64,000 nucleotides of DNA from Bacteroidales bacterium. Lineage in GTDB: Bacteria; Bacteroidota; Bacteroidia; Bacteroidales; UBA932. This document shows positions 27,160 to 37,936 of this stretch, piece by piece. The notes beneath the pieces were generated by a model. That model had not been told where the DNA came from. It searched no databases and saw nothing but the letters and a program-made list of their open reading frames with translations. Location: the NCBI GenBank assembly GCA_028686425.1, contig JAQUBZ010000001.1:154705-218704 (forward strand), in the 5' to 3' direction. A program made the position numbers and the translations under genes. Each line of letters begins with the position of its first letter. Position 1 is the first letter of the stretch.

Positions 27160-27267
27160 CCTAATTAGATTGAAATATACTGCAATCATTTTGAAAAAAA
27201 GCAGTGAGAGAGAGAAATAAACAAGTTTGTTAATTGTCTGTTGAAAACTATTGCTAAAAAAGAGAAG

Positions 27268-27275
27268 TAAATTTG
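27268..27275 (+). promoter_or_regulatory. Candidate -7 box of nrdJ
   Basis: TAAATTTG, about 120 bases upstream of the nrdJ ATG. The long AT-rich leader shows no B12 box of a cobalamin riboswitch and no obvious NrdR box. The only structure I see is a weak CTTTTT-TG-AAAAAG inverted repeat near 27320. Confidence 0.35.
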
Positions 27276-27396
27276 TCTATTTAATGTAACTTGCGTACCG
27301 AATTTCCAATTTTATAGGACTTTTTTGAAAAAGGACCGGACTTGCAACAATCAGTTTGGGCCTATGATAACATACACATTGACAAATAATTATATT

Positions 27397-29913
27397 ATGA
27401 AGACATATAAATACGATGATATTCTCGCTGCGAGCAGAGAATATTTTAAAGGAGACGAATTGGCTGCTACTGTTTGGATTAACAAGTATGCCTTAAAAGA
27501 TTCTTTTGGGAATATTTATGAAAAGACACCGGACGATATGCACCGGAGACTTGCCAATGAATTTGCAAGAATTGAACAAAAATATAAAAATCCGATGTCG
27601 GCAGATGAGATATTCGGGTTGCTGAAAGATTTTAAATATGTGATTCCTCAAGGAGGCCCTATGAGCGGCATAGGCAATGAGCATCAGGTTGCTTCATTGT
27701 CAAACTGTTTTGTTATCGGGCATGAGCATCCTGCCGACTCGTATGGAGGAATCATGATGATTGACGAAGAACAGGTGCAGTTGATGAAGAGAAGAGGCGG
27801 AGTGGGTCATGATCTTTCACATATCAGACCTGCAGGGAGTGCAGTGTTGAATAGTGCTCTCACTTCGACCGGTGTGGTCCCTTTTATGGAAAGGTATTCC
27901 AATTCAACACGAGAAGTGGCTCAGGATGGCCGCAGAGGAGCCCTCATGTTGTCTATTTCGATTAAACATCCGGATTCTGAAAGCTTTATAGATGCCAAGA
28001 TGGAGCAGGGAAAGGTGACAGGGGCGAATGTGTCCGTAAAGATTGACGATGAGTTCATGCGTGCGGCATTGAGCGGCAAAACCTATAAACAGCAATATCC
28101 TGTCTATGCCGAGAAGCCAAAGGTTGTAAAAGAGATAGATGCCACCTCTCTCTGGAGAAAAATAATACATAATGCGTGGAAATCGGCCGAACCGGGGGTT
28201 CTGTTCTGGGATACGATTTTAAGAGAGTCTGTGGCAGATTGTTATGCGGATAAGGGGTACAGGACGGTGAGTACCAATCCTTGCGGGGAGATTCCTCTGT
28301 GTCCGTACGATTCATGTCGTCTGATAGCGATCAACCTGTTTTCATACGTAGATAATCCGTTTACAGACAAGGCCGCATTCAATTTTGAGTTGTTTAAAGA
28401 TCATTGTGCCAAATCAATGAGACTTATGGACGACTTGATAGATCTTGAGATGGAGAAGATTGATGCCATTATTGCCAAAATAAACGCGGATCCGGAAGAC
28501 AAAATTATCAAGAGAACCGAATACGAGTTGTGGGAGAAAATAAGAAACAAATCACTTGGAGGAAGAAGAACAGGGCTTGGGATTACTGCAGAGGGGGATA
28601 TGCTTGCCGCTCTGGGACTTACTTATGGTACCCATGAGGCTATCGAATTTGCCGTAAAGGTACAGCGTACACTTGCAGTTGAGGCATATCGCTCATCCGT
28701 GGTTATGGCAGAAGAAAGGGGAGCTTTTCCTATTTATCAGGCTGAGAAGGAGAAAAACAATCCGATGATCCTCCGTATAAGAGAAGAAGATCCTGCATTG
28801 TATGACACGATGGTCAAAGTGGGGCGCAGGAATATCTCAATGCTGACTATCGCACCAACAGGTACTACGAGTCTTATGACTCAGACGACTTCGGGAATAG
28901 AGCCTGTCTTCAGACCTTTCTATAAACGAAGAAAAAAGGTCAATCCGAATGACAAGAATGTCAATATTACATACAAAGATGACGTAGGCGACTGTTTTGA
29001 GGAGTTTTTTGTATTTCATCACAAATTTCTTCAATGGGGAGAGGCTAACGGATACAAGAAAGAGGATATTCTTAAAATGTCCCCTTCGGAGTTGGACAAG
29101 TTGTTGGAGAAGTCACCATACTATAAAGCGACGGCAGATGATATTGATTGGGTGGCTAAGGTAAAGATGCAGGGTGAGATTCAAAAATGGGTCGATCACT
29201 CAATAAGTGTAACTGTCAACCTGCCTGCAGATATTACCGAAGATGTGGTTGGAGAAGTGTATAAGACAGCATGGGAGTCCGGATGCAAGGGAGTTACCGT
29301 ATATAGAGAAGGTTCACGTTCCGGAGTATTGGTCTCTACCCGTAAAGAAGAGTCGGTACTAAAGCCCAAGAAGAGACCGAAATCTTTGGAGGCAGATGTG
29401 ATTCGTTTCAGAAACGGTGCCGAAAAATGGATTGCCCTTGTCGGAAAGTTAAACGGTCAGCCTTACGAGATATTTACAGGTATCGTAGATGATGAGACAC
29501 GCAATATACCGTTGTCAATCGAAAAAGGGTGGATTGTAAAGGAAAAAGATATAAATACAGGTAAATCGCGTTATGACTTCCATTATATGGATGCTTACGG
29601 ATATCCGAATGTTGTGGGAGGTATTTCCCACATGTTCAACAAGGAATTCTGGAATTATGCCAAGCTTATTTCCGGGGTCATTCGTAACGGAATGCCGATA
29701 GTCGATATTTTGAATCTTGTTCAGGGCCTGGAATTGGACAGCGAATCCATCAATACATGGAAAAACGGAGTTGAAAGGGCTCTGAAACGTTATATTCCGG
29801 ATGGGACAAAAGACCAGACGGGCAAGAAATGTACAAATTGCGGCAGTCATAATCTCGTATATCAGGAAGGATGCCTTGTATGTGTGGATTGCGGCTACTC
29901 AAAATGCGGATAA
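27397..29913 (+). CDS. nrdJ: Class II (adenosylcobalamin-dependent) ribonucleotide reductase
   Basis: About 838 residues. Makes deoxynucleotides without oxygen, using B12. Class II landmarks: SLSNCFVIG, MKRRGGVGHDLSHIRP, STNPCGEIPLCPYDSCRL with the catalytic NPCGE, the phosphate-binding TIAPTGTTSLMTQTTSGIEP, and VTVNLPADITEDVV. The extreme C-terminus is a zinc ribbon, CTNCGSHNLVYQEGCLVCVD, plus a final cysteine pair for re-reduction. The ATG at 27397 (MKTYKYDDIL) is preferred over in-frame TTG (27325) and ATG (27364) because family similarity starts there. No B12 riboswitch is seen upstream. ispE follows after 9 bases. Confidence 0.95.
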   Translation: MKTYKYDDILAASREYFKGDELAATVWINKYALKDSFGNIYEKTPDDMHRRLANEFARIEQKYKNPMSADEIFGLLKDFKYVIPQGGPMSGIGNEHQVASLSNCFVIGHEHPADSYGGIMMIDEEQVQLMKRRGGVGHDLSHIRPAGSAVLNSALTSTGVVPFMERYSNSTREVAQDGRRGALMLSISIKHPDSESFIDAKMEQGKVTGANVSVKIDDEFMRAALSGKTYKQQYPVYAEKPKVVKEIDATSLWRKIIHNAWKSAEPGVLFWDTILRESVADCYADKGYRTVSTNPCGEIPLCPYDSCRLIAINLFSYVDNPFTDKAAFNFELFKDHCAKSMRLMDDLIDLEMEKIDAIIAKINADPEDKIIKRTEYELWEKIRNKSLGGRRTGLGITAEGDMLAALGLTYGTHEAIEFAVKVQRTLAVEAYRSSVVMAEERGAFPIYQAEKEKNNPMILRIREEDPALYDTMVKVGRRNISMLTIAPTGTTSLMTQTTSGIEPVFRPFYKRRKKVNPNDKNVNITYKDDVGDCFEEFFVFHHKFLQWGEANGYKKEDILKMSPSELDKLLEKSPYYKATADDIDWVAKVKMQGEIQKWVDHSISVTVNLPADITEDVVGEVYKTAWESGCKGVTVYREGSRSGVLVSTRKEESVLKPKKRPKSLEADVIRFRNGAEKWIALVGKLNGQPYEIFTGIVDDETRNIPLSIEKGWIVKEKDINTGKSRYDFHYMDAYGYPNVVGGISHMFNKEFWNYAKLISGVIRNGMPIVDILNLVQGLELDSESINTWKNGVERALKRYIPDGTKDQTGKKCTNCGSHNLVYQEGCLVCVDCGYSKCG

Positions 29914-29922
29914 TGATGTAAT

Positions 29923-30681
29923 ATGATATTCTTTCCAAACGCAAAAATAAATTTAGGTCTTAATATTATAGAGAAGCGCAGTGACGGTTTTCATAATATC
30001 GAGACCCTTTTTATCCCTTTTCAGTTATGTGATATCTTGGAGGTTGTGGTTGCGAAAGAGTTGAGTATTAATTTGTACGGGATGCCGCTTAATTCGGATC
30101 CGATGAATAATTTGTGTGTTAAAGCTTATAATCTGATTAAGTCCCGTTACGATATTCCCCCTGTTGGAATACACTTGTACAAGAAAATTCCTGTAGGAGC
30201 AGGATTGGGAGGAGGCTCTTCGGACGCAGCCAACACTCTTATAGCCCTCAACAAATTTTTTTCTCTCAATATAAGCGATGATAATCTTGCCGGATATGCC
30301 GGAATGCTTGGGAGCGATTGTCCTTTCTTTATATATAATACCCCTATGATTGCACGAGGAAGGGGTGAAATGTTATCTCGATATGACATATCTTTAGACG
30401 ATTACAGGATAGAAATGGTTGCTCCTCCGGTGTTCGTCTCTACAAAAGAGGCCTATTCCGAGGTCAGACCACATCGTTGGGATATGCAGCTTCAGGATGT
30501 GCTCGCTTTACCTGTTGAGCAGTGGAAAGAGTTGCTTGTCAATGATTTCGAGGAAAATATTTTTAGAAAATATCCATTGCTTGCCAAAGAAAAAACGGCT
30601 CTCTACGAAAGAGGAGCCGTCTATGCTTCAATGTCCGGATCCGGAAGTTCGCTTTTCGGCTTGTTCCGGAAATCCGTATAG
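29923..30681 (+). CDS. ispE: 4-diphosphocytidyl-2-C-methyl-D-erythritol kinase
   Basis: A GHMP kinase of the non-mevalonate (MEP) isoprenoid pathway, 252 residues. N-terminal AKINLGLNIIEKRSDGFHNI (about 6-25) is the IspE signature, PVGAGLGGGSSDAANTL (about 87-103) is the ATP loop, and SMSGSGSSLFGLF near the C-terminus is the third GHMP motif. On the short side for IspE but complete. Follows nrdJ closely. Ends 4 bases from the convergent rnr gene. Confidence 0.95.
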   Translation: MIFFPNAKINLGLNIIEKRSDGFHNIETLFIPFQLCDILEVVVAKELSINLYGMPLNSDPMNNLCVKAYNLIKSRYDIPPVGIHLYKKIPVGAGLGGGSSDAANTLIALNKFFSLNISDDNLAGYAGMLGSDCPFFIYNTPMIARGRGEMLSRYDISLDDYRIEMVAPPVFVSTKEAYSEVRPHRWDMQLQDVLALPVEQWKELLVNDFEENIFRKYPLLAKEKTALYERGAVYASMSGSGSSLFGLFRKSV

Positions 30682-30685
30682 TCGG

Positions 30686-32755
30686 TTATTTGCCGGATGT
30701 ATCTGCGGCTTGAGAGTCAGGATTCCAAATCAGCTGATAGTCCAAAATCTTTTGTTCCAGATTGGCTCTTACAACCTTGATTCTGACTTTATCTCCAAGA
30801 TTAAACACTCTTCCGCTCGCTTTTCCCCGCGTCTGATACTTTTCTTCATCAAATACGAGATAGTCTTCCCTGACCTCTTTGATAAAAATCATCCCTTCAA
30901 TCTTGGTGGGTTCAATTTCGACATAGATTCCCCATTCGGTCAATCCTGAAATTGTACCGTCAAATTCCTGCCCAATCTTGTCCTGCATAAATTCAACCAA
31001 TTTGTATTTGACACTCGCTCTTTCAGCTTCTGTGGCAAGTTGCTCTCTTTCAGATGAATACTTGCAACACTCTTCGTAATACATCTTATCCTGTGATTTT
31101 CCTTTGTCAAGATAAACAGACAGAAGACGGTGAACCATCATATCCGGGTAACGTCTGATAGGTGAGGTAAAATGGGTGTAATAGTCGAAAGCAAGTCCAT
31201 AGTGTCCGACGTTGTCGGTAGAGTATCTTGCACGAGCCATTGAACGTAAAGCCAACATCTCGAGAGCACCCTCTTCCGGCTTTCCTTTAGAGTTAGACAT
31301 CAGGTCATTAAGTGTCTTTGAGATACTTTTGGGATTGTCAGTGCTGCCCAATGTGTATCCAAAATTCTTTGCAAAGGCTCTCAGACCTTCAATCTTCTCG
31401 GGATTAGGGTTTTCGTGAATACGATATACAAATGTAGGGTTCTTCAAACCGCATTTTCGCGTCACAAACTCAGCCACCTGACGATTGGCAAGAAGCATAA
31501 ACTCTTCAATCAGCCAGTTGCTCTCTTTGGTCTCTTTCTGGTAAACGTCGATCGGCTTGCCGGTTTCGTCAATTTTAACCTTCATTTCAGGCCTTTCAAA
31601 ATTGATGGCTCCATGTTCAAATCTCTTTTTGCGGAGAATGGAGGCAAGTTCATTCAACTTGAGGATTTCCTTGCAGAGAGGTCCTTTCATGCTGACAATA
31701 ATATCCTGTGCCTGTTCATAGTCAAATCTATAGTCGGAATTGATGACGGTGCGGCCGAACCATGAATTTATAACTTTGGCTTTGGCATCCATCTCAAATA
31801 CGGCCGAGAAGCATAATTTGTCCTCATGAGGCCTTAAAGAACATAATTTATTGGAAAGATTTTCAGGCAGCATCGGGACTGTTCTGTCCACGAGATATAC
31901 TGAAGTGGCTCTGTTATAGGCTTCTTTGTCAACGATACATCCGGAAGTTACATAAAACGATACATCAGCTATATGGATACCCACCTCAAAGTTCCCATTG
32001 TCGAGATATTTGATGGATAGGGCATCGTCAAAGTCTTTGGCATCAGTCGGGTCTATGGTGAAAGTGGTTGTCCCTCTGAAATCTCTTCTACGTTGGATTT
32101 CCGCCGGTTCTATTTTTTCCGAAATCTTATTTGCGGCATCTTCCACCTCTTTTTCAAATCTGTAAGGGAGTGCAAATTCGGCTAAAATGGCGTGCATCTC
32201 CGTATCGTTGTCCCCCGGTTTGCCGAGAACATCCACTATTTTGCCGAGAGGCTCTACCGATTTGTGAGGCCATTCGGTAACGATTACCGCCACTTTCATT
32301 CCGTTTTCGGCTTTTTGTCCGCCGATGGTTGGAAGTTCATCGAGACTTTCAACAGGAATTCTTATGTCGTACGGCATATTTTTGCTTTCAACAATGGCCC
32401 ACACCTGATTGCCTCTGATATGCAGAACACCAATATGCGGCCTCTTGGAACGTTCAATTATGTAGATGATTTCCCCTTCTGTCCTGCGGTTACCCTTCTG
32501 ATGTTTGGAAACAGCGACTTTAACCCTATCTCCATTGAGCGCCCCGCGAAGTTTCCTGAATGGGATAAAAATGTCATCTTCGCTATCGGGTACAGAGACA
32601 AAACCGAACCCTTCCCTTGTAAGGTTTACAATTCCCTCAACCTCTATTTTACTTTTACTACGCCTTTCACCTTTGAACGGTTCCTGCGCTTCTCTCACAT
32701 TGCTTTTCCTTTTTGAAAAAGGCTTGTTGGTATTTTTCTTTCTTTTTGTGTTCAT
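30686..32755 (-). CDS. rnr: Ribonuclease R
   Basis: About 689 residues; a processive 3'-5' exoribonuclease that digests structured RNA. A basic N-terminal tail (KRKKNTNKPFSKRKS) precedes two cold-shock domains (EGIVNLTREGFGFVSVP and following). The RNB catalytic domain has TIDPTDAKDFDDALSI with the metal-binding aspartates, HIADVSFYV, RFEHGAINF and HFTSPIRRYPDMMVHRLL. It ends with an S1 domain (DGTISGLTEWGIYVEI). The open frame runs 50 codons further upstream across the gpmI promoter; I start at the ATG at 32755, where the basic tail begins. Divergent from gpmI. Confidence 0.95.
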   Translation of the reverse strand: MNTKRKKNTNKPFSKRKSNVREAQEPFKGERRSKSKIEVEGIVNLTREGFGFVSVPDSEDDIFIPFRKLRGALNGDRVKVAVSKHQKGNRRTEGEIIYIIERSKRPHIGVLHIRGNQVWAIVESKNMPYDIRIPVESLDELPTIGGQKAENGMKVAVIVTEWPHKSVEPLGKIVDVLGKPGDNDTEMHAILAEFALPYRFEKEVEDAANKISEKIEPAEIQRRRDFRGTTTFTIDPTDAKDFDDALSIKYLDNGNFEVGIHIADVSFYVTSGCIVDKEAYNRATSVYLVDRTVPMLPENLSNKLCSLRPHEDKLCFSAVFEMDAKAKVINSWFGRTVINSDYRFDYEQAQDIIVSMKGPLCKEILKLNELASILRKKRFEHGAINFERPEMKVKIDETGKPIDVYQKETKESNWLIEEFMLLANRQVAEFVTRKCGLKNPTFVYRIHENPNPEKIEGLRAFAKNFGYTLGSTDNPKSISKTLNDLMSNSKGKPEEGALEMLALRSMARARYSTDNVGHYGLAFDYYTHFTSPIRRYPDMMVHRLLSVYLDKGKSQDKMYYEECCKYSSEREQLATEAERASVKYKLVEFMQDKIGQEFDGTISGLTEWGIYVEIEPTKIEGMIFIKEVREDYLVFDEEKYQTRGKASGRVFNLGDKVRIKVVRANLEQKILDYQLIWNPDSQAADTSGK

Positions 32756-32762
32756 AATTGAG

Positions 32763-32770
32763 TAACTTTG
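32763..32770 (+). promoter_or_regulatory. -7 box of gpmI
   Basis: TAACTTTG, 34 bases upstream of the ATG, in a 49-base divergent promoter region. Confidence 0.5.
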
Positions 32771-32787
32771 TGACTTATTATTAATCA

Positions 32788-32795
32788 CAAATTTA
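32788..32795 (-). promoter_or_regulatory. -7 box of rnr
   Basis: TAAATTTG on the minus strand, 32 bases upstream of the rnr ATG. It faces the gpmI -7 box, so the two transcripts would overlap at their 5' ends. Confidence 0.4.
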
Positions 32796-32804
32796 ATAAA
32801 AAAT

Positions 32805-34322
32805 ATGAATAAGAGAGTACTTTTAATGATTCTCGACGGATGGGGCGAGGGTAAACATGATAAATCCAATGCTATTTTCACAACGGGGACACCGGAAATT
32901 GACAAATTGAGAGAAAAATATCCTTTTTCACATTTAAGTGCAAGTGGAGAAGATGTAGGTCTGCCTGCAGGACAGATGGGGAATTCGGAAGTTGGACACC
33001 TGAATATAGGTGCCGGAAGAGTTGTCTATCAGGATCTTGTCAAAATCAATATGGCGTGCCGCAACCACTCTCTTCTTCAGAACGAAGAGATTAAAAAAGT
33101 ATATGATTATGTGAAGGAATCGGGTAAACAACTCCATTTTATGGGGCTTTGCTCTCATGGCGGCGTTCACAGTTCACTCGATCATCTCTATGAATTTTTG
33201 ACCGAGGCTGACCATTGTGGTTTGGATAAAGTATTTGTTCACTGCTTTATGGATGGAAGAGATACCGATCCGAAGAGCGGAAAAGGATTTATCGCCGAAT
33301 TGGAGTCCAAAATGAAAACTTCGACGGGGAAGATAGCTTCGGTTATCGGGAGATATTATGCAATGGACAGGGATAAGAGATGGGACAGAGTAAAAGCCGG
33401 ATATGATTTGCTGGTCAATGGCATCGGAGAGAAATTCAATTCTGCAATTGAAGCTGTTCAGGCATCTTACGATAATAATGTGACTGATGAATTTATCAAG
33501 CCGATTTCCATTGCAGGCGCTGATGGAAAGCAGATTGCTACTATTCAAGAGGGTGATGCGGTGATTTTTTACAATTTCCGCAATGACCGTGCCCGCGAGA
33601 TTACATCTGTGCTTACTCAGGCCGATATGCCGGAAGCAGGGATGCACACTATACCTCTGTATTATTGCTGCCTGACTCCTTATGATGACAAATTTACAGG
33701 ACTTCATATATTGTTTGATAAGGAAAATGTACCTCAGACCATAGGTGAGGTTGTGGCAGAGGCCGGAAAGACACAATTAAGGATAGCGGAAACCGAAAAA
33801 TATGCCCATGTGACATTTTTCTTTTCGGGAGGAAGGGAAGAAACCTTTAAAAATGAAGAGAGAATCCTGATTAATTCTCCCAAAGTAGCTACATACGACC
33901 TTCAGCCTGAAATGAGTGCTCCACAGGTCAAAGATGCTTTGATTGCGGACCTCGATACACGCAGACACGATATGATCATATTGAATTTTGCAAATGGAGA
34001 TATGGTTGGACATACAGGTGTCTATGATGCTATATGCAAGGCGGTTCGCGTAATTGATAATTGTGTCGGAGAGGTTGTGAAAGCTGCCCGCAATAATGGA
34101 TATACAGTGTTGATTACTGCTGACCACGGTAATGCCGATCACGCAATTAATGAGGATGGAACCCCTAATACGGCTCATTCCCTTAATCTTGTGCAGTTTG
34201 TTGTCGTGGATGACGATGTCAAAAGTGTCAAAGACGGTATTCTTGCCGACATCGCTCCTACAATTTTGAAATTGATGGGAATTGAACAACCGAAATTAAT
34301 GACAGGTAAACCTCTGATATAA
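32805..34322 (+). CDS. gpmI: 2,3-bisphosphoglycerate-independent phosphoglycerate mutase
   Basis: 505 residues; interconverts 3- and 2-phosphoglycerate in glycolysis using manganese. Alkaline-phosphatase-type metal site: [10 protein letters not shown] (about 6-15) and the phospho-serine in [19 protein letters not shown] (about 64-82), with [33 protein letters not shown] and TADHGNADH later. All catalytic motifs present and length normal. Followed after 1 base by dnaE, so the two are probably transcribed together. Confidence 0.97.
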   Translation: MNKRVLLMILDGWGEGKHDKSNAIFTTGTPEIDKLREKYPFSHLSASGEDVGLPAGQMGNSEVGHLNIGAGRVVYQDLVKINMACRNHSLLQNEEIKKVYDYVKESGKQLHFMGLCSHGGVHSSLDHLYEFLTEADHCGLDKVFVHCFMDGRDTDPKSGKGFIAELESKMKTSTGKIASVIGRYYAMDRDKRWDRVKAGYDLLVNGIGEKFNSAIEAVQASYDNNVTDEFIKPISIAGADGKQIATIQEGDAVIFYNFRNDRAREITSVLTQADMPEAGMHTIPLYYCCLTPYDDKFTGLHILFDKENVPQTIGEVVAEAGKTQLRIAETEKYAHVTFFFSGGREETFKNEERILINSPKVATYDLQPEMSAPQVKDALIADLDTRRHDMIILNFANGDMVGHTGVYDAICKAVRVIDNCVGEVVKAARNNGYTVLITADHGNADHAINEDGTPNTAHSLNLVQFVVVDDDVKSVKDGILADIAPTILKLMGIEQPKLMTGKPLI

Positions 34323-34323
34323 T

Positions 34324-37300
34324 ATGCCTTTTGCCCATCTTCACGTACATACACAGTATTCGATATTAGACGGTGCTGCAGCTATTTCCAAGTTGTTTGA
34401 CAAAGCCGAGAAAGACAACCAGACAGCTCTTGCCATTACCGATCACGGTACTATGGCCGGAGTGAAGGAGTTTTTTAAGTATGCTGCCAAACATCCTGCA
34501 GTCAAGCCTATTATAGGATGTGAGGTATATGTGGCAAAAGGTGACAGATTTCAAAAAAGAGGAAAGGAAGACCAGAGTTCTTACCACCTGATACTGCTTG
34601 CAAAGGATTTGAAGGGATATCACAACCTCGTAAAATTGTCTTCATACGCATATATCGAGGGATTTTATTACAGACCGAGAATAGATCACGAGCTGCTTGA
34701 AAAGTACCATGAGGGGTTGATTTGTTCATCGGCTTGTCTTGCAGGAGAGATTCCGAGAGCCATATATGCCAATAATGAAGAGCTGGCCGAAGAGACGATA
34801 CTATGGTACAAATCACTTTTTGGAGAGGACTATTATCTTGAGGTTCAGCGACATAAATCAAAAATAGCGAATGCTGACCAAACGGTATATGAGAGGCAGA
34901 AGATGGTGAATGAAGTAATATTCCGTCTTGCCGAAAAGCATAACATCAAAGTTATTGCCACCAATGACGTCCATTTTGTAAATGAAGAGGATGGTCCGGC
35001 TCATGACAGATTAATCTGCCTGACGACCAATTCTCCATACGATGATCCGGACAGAATGAGATATACCCAGCAGGAGTACCTCAAGACTCAGGAAGAGATG
35101 ACCCAGTTGTTTGCAGATCATCCGGAAGTAATCTCCAACACAATGGAGATTGTTGATAAAATAGGGACATACAGTATCGATTCCAAGCCTATTCTTCCAT
35201 ATTTTCCGATTCCTTCGGAATTTGCCGACTCTGATGATTATCTGCACTATCTCACGATGGAGGGGGCAAAGGAAAGATATGGTGAGATTTCCCAAAATGT
35301 ATTGGACAGAATCGAATTTGAGCTTTCCACCATAAAAAAGATGGGATTTCCCGATTATTTTCTGATAGTACGCGATTTTATACAGGCTTCGAGAGATATG
35401 GGGGTATCTGTCGGTCCGGGGCGTGGCTCTGCTGCCGGTTCGGTAGTGGCTTATTGCTTGCATATCACGAATATAGACCCTATGAAATATGATTTGCTGT
35501 TTGAGCGTTTCCTCAATCCCGATCGTATTTCAATGCCCGATATAGACATAGATTTTGATGATGAGGGAAGGACAAAAGCCTTTAAATATGTTGAAGACAA
35601 ATATGGTAAAGATCATATTTCCCATGTTGCAACGTATGGAACAATGGCTGCAAAAAGTGCCATAAGAGATGTTGCGAGGATAGAGCAGCTTCCTCTTTCC
35701 GAATCGGACAGATATGCCAAATTGGTACCCGGCGGTTTTGAAATAGAAGTTGACGATCCCGAACATGAGGGGAAAAAGAAGAAAAAAACGGTTGAAGCGA
35801 CAATTAAGAGATGTATTGAATTTCTGCCGGAGTTTAAAGAGGCTTTAAATTCTGATAACAAGATACTTAGCGATACCATTAAATATTCGGAGCAATTGGA
35901 GGGAAGTATAAGACAGACAGGTATTCATGCTTGCGCATTGATTATAGGACGTGAAGATCTGACCAATTTCATCCCTATAACCATAGGCAAGGATAAAGAA
36001 ACAGGGGAAAATGTATGGGTCTCACAGTATGAGGGATCGTACATAGAGCAGGTAGGAATGCTTAAAATGGACTTTCTCGGGTTGAGGACACTGTCAATTA
36101 TCAGGGAATGTCTTTCCAATATAAAATTAAGAAGCGGTGAAGAGTTTGATATAGAGGATATTTCAATAGATGATGCCCGGACTTACGAATTATTCAGCAG
36201 AGGTGATACAATCGCTGTATTTCAATTCGAGTCCGACGGGATGAAAAAATGGCTGAGGATGCTGCAGCCGACCAGATTTGAAGACCTGATTGCGATGAAT
36301 GCCCTTTATCGTCCGGGTCCGATGGATTATATTCCTGATTTTGTCGATAGAAAGCTTGGTAAGCAGGAGATAAAATACGTCCTTCCCGAAATGGAGGATA
36401 TTTTAAAGGATACATACGGAATCACGGTATATCAGGAACAGGTAATGCTTCTGTCTCAAAGACTTGCAGGCTTTACTCCAGGTCAGGCAGATACACTTCG
36501 TAAGGCAATGGGTAAAAAGCAGCTTGAGACGATGGAGAAGCTGAAGACACAGTTTATTGATGGAGCTATCGCCAAAGGTCACCCGAAAGATATTGTTGTG
36601 AAGATTTGGGAAGATTGGAGAAAATTTGCAGAATATGCTTTCAACAAATCTCACGCTACCTGTTATGCATGGGTTGGATATCAGACAGGGTATCTGAAAG
36701 CTCACTATCCTGCCGAATTTCTTGCAGCCAACTTGAGTAAAAATCTCAACAACATGGATGAGATTGCCAAACTCATGGATGATTGCAGGAGGATGAAAAT
36801 AGATGTTCTAAGTCCTGATGTAAATGAAAGTTTTACGAGATTTACGGTCAATAAAAAGGGAAATATCCGCTTTGGAATGGCGGGAATCAAAGGAGTAGGC
36901 TCGAATGCCATCGATGCCGTCATTTCCGTGAGAGAGAAAGACGGAGCATTTAAAGATATTTTCGACTTCGTAGAAAGGGTTCCGTGTGGAAGTGTAAATA
37001 GAAAAGTAATGGAATGCCTTGTATATTCGGGGGCTTTTGATTGTTTTGCCGATATAAAAAGACATCAATATTTCCTTCCTACACCGAAAGGGGATATATT
37101 CATAGATGAATTGTTGAGATATGCCTCAAAATTCCAAAATGATACGATGATGCAGGGTAACAATCTCTTTGGTGGAGTTGTGGAAGTAAAACCTGTTCGA
37201 CCTGAAATACCATTTCCAAAAGAATATAATGATCTGGAATTTTTACAGAGAGAAAAAGAACTTGTAGGAATGTACCTGTCGTCACACCCGTTAGACAAAT

Positions 37301-37929
37301 ACAAGTTTGAAATGGATGCGTTTACTACGTATAGTCTCGCAGATGTGGCTGATATAGAAGCTAATATGCAAGACGATAAATCTCTTCACGATAAGACTTT
37401 CTTTGTAGCGGGGCTTGTGACGGAGGTTGTATCCAATAATAGCAAAACGGGTAAACCGTATTGTCGTTTCACGATTGAAGACTTTAAGGGAAGCCACGTA
37501 TTTTCGTTGTTCGGCAAGGACTATGAGAGATTTTTAAAGTACATGGTGGTACATTCTACAATATTGATAAAATGCCAGATAAGACCGCAATACAAAAAAG
37601 CAGATGATTCCGGTGTCAATGTGTATAGATTGAATATTTTGAATATGGCATTGCTTGCCAACGTCAAGGAAGATTTCATCAAAGACTTTCATATCTTCCT
37701 GCCTATAGAAAAAGTGACTTCGGACACGAGAAAGTGGCTGAACAAATTACTCAAAGAGAATAAAGGGTCCAGCCGCCTGTATATCAATATACATTTTATG
37801 AATAACGGCAAGGAGGACTCTGTAGAATTTGTCTCTACCAAAATAGGTGTGAATCCAAGTTATGATCTGCTTAATGCCCTTGATTCCCAAAGGATACAAT
37901 ACAGTTATTCAAAAAGTATCAATTTATAG
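34324..37929 (+). CDS. dnaE: DNA polymerase III subunit alpha
   Basis: 1201 residues, the replicative polymerase (DnaE1 type). N-terminal PHP domain: HLHVHTQYSILDGAAAI (about 4-20), TDHGTMAG. Polymerase core: GPGRGSAAGSVVAYCL and the catalytic aspartates in MPDIDIDFDDEGR, then IRQTGIHACA, MNALYRPGPMDYIPDF and YAFNKSHATCYAW. C-terminal helix-hairpin-helix (FGMAGIKGVGSNAIDAV) and an OB fold follow. No proofreading exonuclease is fused. Follows gpmI after a single base. The stop lies 7 bases from the convergent protease gene, and I see no terminator hairpin between them. Confidence 0.97.
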   Translation: MPFAHLHVHTQYSILDGAAAISKLFDKAEKDNQTALAITDHGTMAGVKEFFKYAAKHPAVKPIIGCEVYVAKGDRFQKRGKEDQSSYHLILLAKDLKGYHNLVKLSSYAYIEGFYYRPRIDHELLEKYHEGLICSSACLAGEIPRAIYANNEELAEETILWYKSLFGEDYYLEVQRHKSKIANADQTVYERQKMVNEVIFRLAEKHNIKVIATNDVHFVNEEDGPAHDRLICLTTNSPYDDPDRMRYTQQEYLKTQEEMTQLFADHPEVISNTMEIVDKIGTYSIDSKPILPYFPIPSEFADSDDYLHYLTMEGAKERYGEISQNVLDRIEFELSTIKKMGFPDYFLIVRDFIQASRDMGVSVGPGRGSAAGSVVAYCLHITNIDPMKYDLLFERFLNPDRISMPDIDIDFDDEGRTKAFKYVEDKYGKDHISHVATYGTMAAKSAIRDVARIEQLPLSESDRYAKLVPGGFEIEVDDPEHEGKKKKKTVEATIKRCIEFLPEFKEALNSDNKILSDTIKYSEQLEGSIRQTGIHACALIIGREDLTNFIPITIGKDKETGENVWVSQYEGSYIEQVGMLKMDFLGLRTLSIIRECLSNIKLRSGEEFDIEDISIDDARTYELFSRGDTIAVFQFESDGMKKWLRMLQPTRFEDLIAMNALYRPGPMDYIPDFVDRKLGKQEIKYVLPEMEDILKDTYGITVYQEQVMLLSQRLAGFTPGQADTLRKAMGKKQLETMEKLKTQFIDGAIAKGHPKDIVVKIWEDWRKFAEYAFNKSHATCYAWVGYQTGYLKAHYPAEFLAANLSKNLNNMDEIAKLMDDCRRMKIDVLSPDVNESFTRFTVNKKGNIRFGMAGIKGVGSNAIDAVISVREKDGAFKDIFDFVERVPCGSVNRKVMECLVYSGAFDCFADIKRHQYFLPTPKGDIFIDELLRYASKFQNDTMMQGNNLFGGVVEVKPVRPEIPFPKEYNDLEFLQREKELVGMYLSSHPLDKYKFEMDAFTTYSLADVADIEANMQDDKSLHDKTFFVAGLVTEVVSNNSKTGKPYCRFTIEDFKGSHVFSLFGKDYERFLKYMVVHSTILIKCQIRPQYKKADDSGVNVYRLNILNMALLANVKEDFIKDFHIFLPIEKVTSDTRKWLNKLLKENKGSSRLYINIHFMNNGKEDSVEFVSTKIGVNPSYDLLNALDSQRIQYSYSKSINL

Positions 37930-37936
37930 GTACTAT

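Noticed and set aside
27126..27396. Cobalamin riboswitch upstream of the B12-dependent reductase
   Set aside because: Looked for because NrdJ needs B12, but no B12 box or expected helices are visible in this AT-rich leader.
33174..34289. Two long minus-strand open frames (200 and 170 codons)
   Set aside because: Antisense of gpmI, which has all catalytic motifs.
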